DNA of 64,000 nt, taken from contig MSJI02000794.1 in the NCBI GenBank assembly GCA_001931905.2, forward strand, positions 1 to 64,000. Reading direction: 5' to 3'. The notes under the pieces are model-generated. The model had not been told where the DNA came from and did not search any database. It was given only the letters and a program-made list of their open reading frames with translations. Each line of letters begins with the position of its first letter. Positions within the stretch are counted from its first letter, which is position 1. Positions 60,064 through 64,000 of this stretch are shown here, piece after piece. A program made the position numbers and the translations under genes. Origin of the DNA: Cladosporium sp. IMV 00045 (Eukaryota > Ascomycota > Dothideomycetes > Cladosporiales > Cladosporiaceae).

Positions 60064-61955
60064 CTATGAGTTGCTCGGGGGATCGAAGATCTTGCCTGTG
60101 AACGAAAATCGGGCAATCGTTAGTCAAAAATGGAACAAGAAGTTTTTCGGTGGAAAAACCTTGGAACATGCACTTTTCTTACCGGGATTCATAATCCAAA
60201 GAGGATCCAGACTGGCCTTGAGTTTCTGCATGACGCCGATGGTGTCGACTCCCAGTTCTTTGACGAGGGAGGCTTTCTTGCCGATGCCGATGCCGTGTTC
60301 GCCCTGCGTTGCAATCAGTTTTCAGTCTCGACAGCAATAAAAACCCAGCGTGCATTCATGAAGCCTCACGCCCATCCTCAAGTCAAACTCACCGTACAAG
60401 TCCCCTCCATCTCCAACGCCCTCTCAACCATACGATAAACACACTCCTCCACCTTCCTTCTCTGCACCGGATCCTTCGCATCATACATGATGGCCTCGTG
60501 AAAATTCCCATCCCCGATATGTCCCAACACACTAGCAAAAAGCCCCAACTCATCCATATCTTTCTTGCTCACCTCCACCAGATCCGCCAGCCTTGACATC
60601 GGCACCGCAACGTCCGTCGACCACACCTCCTCGTCCGCCTTGCGCAGCGCCAGCATGCTCCACAGACTCTCCTTGCGCGCGCTCCAGAGGGCTTTCTGCT
60701 CTTCTTCGTCGGCGGTGAATTCGAACGCTCCGCCGCCCTGCGCTGCGGAGATTGCGCGCACCTGCTCCACGTGCTCGGCGACCGCGGCAGGCGTGCCGCT
60801 GAATTTGAAGAAGAGCGTTGGCGTCTCTGCCCAGCGTTTCGGCGCCTTGCCGCCTTCGGTCTGCTTGGCAGCGCCCGCTCGGTTGACGACGCTCATCTGC
60901 ACCTCGTCCATGATCTCCATGGCTGCCACCGGGATGCCGCTGCGCATGACGCTGGCGCTCGTGGCGGCGCAGGCGCGGATGGAAGGGAAAGGACACACGG
61001 CGACGGAGGTCTGCTGAGGGATGACGGCGAGTTTGAGCGTGATTTCCGTGACGAGGCCGAGGGTGCCCTCGCTGCCGACGAAGAGGCCGGTCAAATTATA
61101 CCCTGCGGCGGATTTGCGCGGCCTCTGGCGCGTTTTGACCACGCTGCCGTCGGCCAGCACGACGGTCAAATTGACCACCCAGTCGCGCATGGTGCCGTAG
61201 CGCACGGCGTTTGTGCCGCTGCACCCCGTCCCGACCATGCCGCCGATCATAGCCGTAGGCCCCGGGTCGACGGGGAAGAAGAGTCCCGTGTCTTTGATTT
61301 TCTCATTGAGCGTCATCCAGCCGACCGCGGGCTGGACGGTGACATCCATATCGTCCGGGCGCAGGGCGAGCACGCCGTCCATGTGCGCGAAGTCGACGCT
61401 GATACCGCCGTGCGGGGCGGAGAAGTTGGCTTCCAGCGACGAGCCGCCGGAGTAGGGGATGAGGGGGATGCGGTGGGCGGTGCAGGTTGCGGCGATCAGG
61501 GAGACGTCCGCGGTCGATTTGGGGTAGGCGACGGCGACGGGGAGGGTGGCGATGTTGATGGAGCTCCATTCGGAGAAGCCATGGTTGTGCAGGTCTTCGT
61601 CGTCGGTCGAGATGGCGTCTTCGCCTAGTTTGCTGCGTAGAGAGGTGATGGCCTTTTCTAGGGTTGCTTTGGTCGCGTAAGCCGGTTGAATTGGTTGGTC
61701 TGTTTGAGTTGATTTGGATGTAGTGGCGGAGCGGAGGGAGGAGGACGCATCATTCACCCCGTAGAGATATGCCAGACTACCAGTAAACGCCGAGAGGAGT
61801 AGAACCCGACCTGTCGTCCAGAGTTGGGCTGTTGCAGGGCTCTGCTGAGGACGAGGATGAGTTGAAGTCGTCGATTGCCATCGTGTCGATCGCCGAAGTG
61901 TGGTAGTCCGCCCAGCGCCACTAGAGATGCGAGTTGCGAAAGGTCGCGTGAACAT
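60064..61955 (-). CDS. D-lactate dehydrogenase (cytochrome), mitochondrial
   Basis: Flavoenzyme oxidising D-lactate to pyruvate with electrons passed to cytochrome c. Exons 61955-60393, 60303-60183 and 60095-60064 (introns 90 and 87 nt) give 571 residues. The N-terminus is Arg/Ser/Thr-rich (MFTRPFATRISSGAGRTTTL) with a hydrophobic segment LLLSAFTGSLAYLYG, fitting a presequence and inner-membrane anchor. The FAD-binding PCMH domain contains PYSGGSSLEANF, DPGPTAMIGGMVGTGCSGTN and GYNLTGLFVGSEGTLGLVTE. The FAD-oxidase C-terminal domain contains VLGHIGDGNFHEAI and GEHGIGIGKK, and ends NPGKIFDPPSNS. All family motifs are intact. The frame is open upstream to 62144 without support. Confidence 0.95.
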
Positions 61956-62608
61956 ATTGAAAGCAGATGCACCCGTATTTCCAGTCAAAGCAATCCCAGT
62001 CCTTTCTTGAATGTATAGTCCAGGCAAAGAAACCCAACCACCCAAAAGACGCCGATGATGATGAGGTGAAGTCGGATAAGAGCAACTCCGGCGTTTGAAC
62101 GTCGAGCCGCGCGATCGATGCAGCAAGCAAGCAAAGAAATGCAACCAACGATGCCGATCCCGAAAATACGGAAGATATCCTGATTAGGTAGTGTCTCGAA
62201 AGATTGATGGAAACAAAAAGCCCCTCAAGTCATGAGGCTCTCAAGGAAGATACTGAGAAGCATAAAACTGCAAAAGACGTTTCCCGGTGTCGGGGTTTGG
62301 ACTCCACTGCAAGTGAACCCCCCACGTAATTTGGGGGCATTATTGGGGGTCACCAACGATGCGCCCGAATGGCGTGCTACCGAGACGGATGACGATCGTT
62401 CAATCATCAATAATGTAATGTGAGAAGACAGCCAATGGCTCGTTCAATCGATACATGCTGTTCGTGAAAGTTCTTATTCCTCACATTCACTATCTGTTAT
62501 TTTATATCTTTCAAAAAACAAAGCTGAGGTATTCGTGCGAAACGCAGTTCCTGACTAGTAAAATCTAACAATTACCCATTGATCCCCACCAGTTCAATTC
62601 CCGGCACA
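61956..62608. other. Intergenic, 653 bp
   Basis: Promoter side of the D-lactate dehydrogenase gene and 3' flank of the RNF10-like gene. Nothing recognised. Confidence 0.4.
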
Positions 62609-64000
62609 TCACGCAGTCCGTCTGTTCGTAGTACTCATAAGCGTGATCTTCTTGCCCTTCTTGCCTTTCTTCCCCTTCCCTCCACCGCCGCCACCTACTC
62701 CAGCAGTAGAAGCGTTCCCATTCGCACTCCCATCCGCACCATCCGCACCATTCTCCAAACTCATCTGAGCAGTGCGTGCCATCAACTCCTCTTCTTCACG
62801 TAGCAAATCCTTCTCCCAGCCCTGCAGCCAGCCGTCGCCGCCTCCGAATTCAGAATCGTGCGGCAGACTGGCGTAGTCGGCATCTGCTTGCGCCACGGCA
62901 GCTGTGCCCCAGACGGTGCGCTGCGCGTTCGGAGACGTACCCGGTGAGGCGAGGGAAGCGAAATTCGAGCTCGTACGATGAGGGAAGGGTGGCGAGGTGC
63001 CTGGCTCGCTGTCGGTGGCGAGACCTGGTAGGGTTGGTAGGCTGTCTGCGGAGAAAAGGTCGTTCGGAATGGAGGGGCGTTTGTTGCGGCGGATGGCGGC
63101 GATTTCCTTCTCGGATGCCTTCTCGATTCGGACGCGGTCCTTCTCTTCTCGCGCTTCTTTGTCGTGGTGTCGTTTTCTGCGACGCTCGATCGGGACGGCG
63201 AATTCTTTGAGAACCTCGGGACTGACGGTATCCGTCCAGTCGCACTCGAGGAAGGCCACTTCGCAGCCGTACGGGAGGTGGCCGAGGTATTTGACCCTCT
63301 TGCGCAGCTCGTCGTCGACTACGTGGCCGCTGCTTACGCGCTCAACGCGTGGCAGGATAGATGAAGGGAAGTTCTTGTAGGAGCCAAAAGCCGACTTCAA
63401 GATGCGGATATCAAGTGGCGATAGATAGTAATGTTGGAGTCCGTGGTAGAACAGATATTCGTGCGGCTGCGGTTTCTCGTACTGGCGTTGTCGCATCTCT
63501 GCGATGGTGCGTGGCACGTAATTAGTGTCCGGTTGGGTTTCAGTCGTGGCGTCCGCTTCTTGATTTGACTCGGTTCCGCTGAATTGTGGCACGCTTTGTG
63601 CTTGCTTCGAAAGGTACATGTCCGGCACGCCCTCGTCACTTTGGTTGAATTCAATTGGAGGCCGATCCGACTTTGGCTCGGGCTTCTTGGGTTGCTCTGG
63701 TGGATTTCCGATTCCTCGGATCTTCTCTTTGGCATCGATGACCATGCGCTTAGCTCGGCCGGTCCACTCGGCGTCCTCGCCAAACATCAGCTCGTCTTCT
63801 TTCTCGAGCAACTCGATCGCCTCCAGGGCTTCGTCGTATTGCTGGTTCATGTAATCTTCGCTTCCTTTCATGAGATGTGCGTAGTCCATGACTTCAGTCG
63901 CGAGATGCCACGGAATGTGTTCCCCTTTCGGCACCACTTCGCCGCTCTCCCGAGGCATAGCTAGTGTGCTACCAGGCTTCCGAGTCACCAGTCGGAGGAC
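62609..64000 (-). CDS. RNF10/Mag2-type protein, C-terminal part (5' end beyond right edge)
   Basis: Homologue of human RNF10 and yeast Mag2, a RING E3 ligase that ubiquitinates small ribosomal subunit proteins. Only the part downstream of the RING domain lies in the window; the frame continues past base 64000. Family blocks: IPWHLATEVMDYAHLMKGSE, YLFYHGLQHYYLSPLDIRIL, SAFGSYKNFPSSILPRVERV, and RKRVKYLGHLPYGCEVAFLE-CDW. The tail is disordered and ends with a Gly run and a Lys-rich GKKGKKGKK motif. 463 residues are visible. No stop or shift. Confidence 0.88.
   Translation of the reverse strand, partial: VLRLVTRKPGSTLAMPRESGEVVPKGEHIPWHLATEVMDYAHLMKGSEDYMNQQYDEALEAIELLEKEDELMFGEDAEWTGRAKRMVIDAKEKIRGIGNPPEQPKKPEPKSDRPPIEFNQSDEGVPDMYLSKQAQSVPQFSGTESNQEADATTETQPDTNYVPRTIAEMRQRQYEKPQPHEYLFYHGLQHYYLSPLDIRILKSAFGSYKNFPSSILPRVERVSSGHVVDDELRKRVKYLGHLPYGCEVAFLECDWTDTVSPEVLKEFAVPIERRRKRHHDKEAREEKDRVRIEKASEKEIAAIRRNKRPSIPNDLFSADSLPTLPGLATDSEPGTSPPFPHRTSSNFASLASPGTSPNAQRTVWGTAAVAQADADYASLPHDSEFGGGDGWLQGWEKDLLREEEELMARTAQMSLENGADGADGSANGNASTAGVGGGGGGKGKKGKKGKKITLMSTTNRRTA

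Noticed and set aside
1..64000. Starship captain (DUF3435 tyrosine recombinase)
   Set aside because: No reading frame with recognisable tyrosine recombinase motifs was found on either strand.
1..64000. CRISPR array or bacterial-type operon
   Set aside because: Spliced genes and fungal families throughout; no regular short repeats with spacers.

Overview
The window is nuclear DNA from a filamentous ascomycete, probably a Dothideomycete. The class is an inference from gene content; the phylum is well supported. Genes are split by short introns (about 45-65 nt, GT...AG, often with a CTAAC/CTGAC-like branch site). Families seen include DUF3723, a Zn2Cys6 regulator, a Tad-type LINE, a Fot1/pogo transposon, Csn12/Thp1 and FrnE.

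Left part (1 to about 37 kb): accessory-type DNA with small unknown genes, old duplications, transposons and broken genes. The left edge holds a DUF3723 gene, running off the window, divergent from a RING + patatin-like phospholipase gene. Both families are recurrent cargo of Starship giant transposons. A JmjC/Cys-rich gene follows. From 8 to 20 kb lies the most unusual part: a three-gene module (called C, B, A here). The A/B pair is present twice in inverted orientation (9.2-12 kb and 16.5-19.3 kb). In both copies A and B converge and their coding 3' ends overlap by exactly 44 bp, and a related palindrome sits about 80 bp upstream of A. Genes D, E and F lie between the copies; D's 3' end is tandemly duplicated. 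A relic of C lies beyond the right copy in unexpected orientation.

21.3-29.1 kb is a nested transposon: a Fot1/pogo transposase gene cut by a near-complete, minus-strand Tad-like LINE with intact ORF1 and ORF2, a poly-A tail containing an assembly gap (27 N), and a perfect 12-bp target-site duplication. Directly right of it is a fragment of an OTT_1508-like deaminase gene. 30-35 kb has a Zn2Cys6 regulator pseudogene with three in-frame stops, flanked by direct repeats; the right repeat abuts a degenerate 5S rRNA sequence. An alpha/beta hydrolase gene closes this part.

Right part (about 37.4-64 kb): ordinary gene-dense chromosome with conserved genes: a DsbA/FrnE-like protein, mitochondrial GatB, an MFS transporter, a type II haloacid dehalogenase, a membrane-anchored SH3 protein, a Csn12/Thp1-type PCI protein, a RING-like protein, a mitochondrial D-lactate dehydrogenase and an RNF10/Mag2-type protein running off the right edge. 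Several of these genes show abrupt patches of C-rich and G-rich coding strand.

All exon joins were made by eye from splice signals and reading frame. No database search was possible; family names rest on motif recognition.
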